Shown here: one piece after another, positions 5,614 through 5,711 of the stretch
How the letters are laid out: each line of letters opens with the position of its first letter
Position numbering within the stretch: position 1 is the stretch's first letter
Source: Acidobacteriaceae bacterium
Lineage (GTDB): Bacteria; Acidobacteriota; Terriglobia; Terriglobales; Acidobacteriaceae
DNA: 5,711 bases
Direction of reading: 5' to 3'
Assembly: GCA_003156235.1 (NCBI GenBank)
Contig: PMGP01000363.1
Span: 700-6,410 of the forward strand
Made by a program: the position numbers and the translations under genes
The notes under the pieces: model-generated
Databases searched by the model: none
What the model saw: only the letters and a program-made list of their open reading frames with translations
Told to the model about the DNA's origin: nothing

Positions 5614-5711
5614 ATGACAAAGGCAGACCTGGTGGAAAAGGTGACCGCGGCGGGCGAGTTGACGCGGCGCGACGGCGAAGTCATCGTCGAGACCATCTTC
5701 GATGCGGTGAT
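5614..5711 (+). CDS. HU/IHF-family DNA-binding protein (partial, N-terminal 32 residues)
   Basis: The visible N-terminus begins MTKADLVEKVTAAGELTRRD and continues to FDAV, matching the two-helix dimerisation start of HU/IHF histone-like proteins (MTKxxLVxxVxxxxxLTxxD, then a helix ending in F-x-A/x-I/V). These roughly 90-aa proteins bind and bend DNA as dimers and help shape the nucleoid. The DNA-binding beta-arms and the GFGxF motif lie beyond the right edge, so HU cannot be told from IHF-alpha or -beta here. ATG 5614 is supported by GAGGGGAGG at a good distance. The gene diverges from the glycosyltransferase gene across a repeat-bearing spacer. Confidence 0.9.
   Translation, partial: MTKADLVEKVTAAGELTRRDGEVIVETIFDAV

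Overview
The window is a moderately GC-rich bacterial chromosome segment holding two complete genes and two partial ones. Three genes lie on the minus strand and one on the plus strand. The noncoding gaps are rich in palindromic interspersed repeats, including the CTGTCATCC(T/C)GAGCGA type and paired GGCC-TTAA-GGCC or CGGC-TAAA-GCCG hairpins. From memory these resemble repeats of soil Acidobacteria (Terriglobia), so I infer an acidobacterium. No rRNA or marker gene is present to prove it.

Layout, left to right. Positions 1-1391 (minus) hold the first 463 codons of a class-I ABC exporter half-transporter (TMD followed by NBD), cut by the window edge just after Walker A. A 122-nt gap with a 12-bp perfect stem-loop separates it from 1514-3934 (minus), a large exported protein of 806 aa that I cannot assign to a family. 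That protein has a signal peptide, an alpha-helical N-terminal half, a Lys/Glu-rich linker, a beta-rich middle and three tandem four-cysteine repeats at the C-terminus. It has a strong Shine-Dalgarno sequence.

Positions 3935-4458 contain no convincing gene. They hold a candidate promoter, a hairpin-pair repeat (4111-4178) and a 258-bp nested inverted-repeat element (4201-4458). That element has perfect 20-bp ends and touches the stop codon of the next gene. Positions 4459-5250 (minus) encode a soluble GT2-family glycosyltransferase of the dolichyl-phosphate beta-glucosyltransferase-like type. Positions 5251-5613 form the divergent intergenic region. It carries a 128-bp palindromic element with 13-bp inverted ends and the leader of a HU-family DNA-binding protein gene, which starts at 5614 (plus) and runs off the right edge.

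The three minus-strand genes are codirectional, but the gaps (524 and 122 nt) and the repeats argue against one tight operon. A polyprenyl-phosphate sugar donor enzyme, an envelope ABC exporter and a secreted cysteine-rich protein would all suit the cell envelope, but a functional link is only inference. The parts most worth a second look are the exported cysteine-repeat protein and the palindromic elements on both sides of the glycosyltransferase gene.
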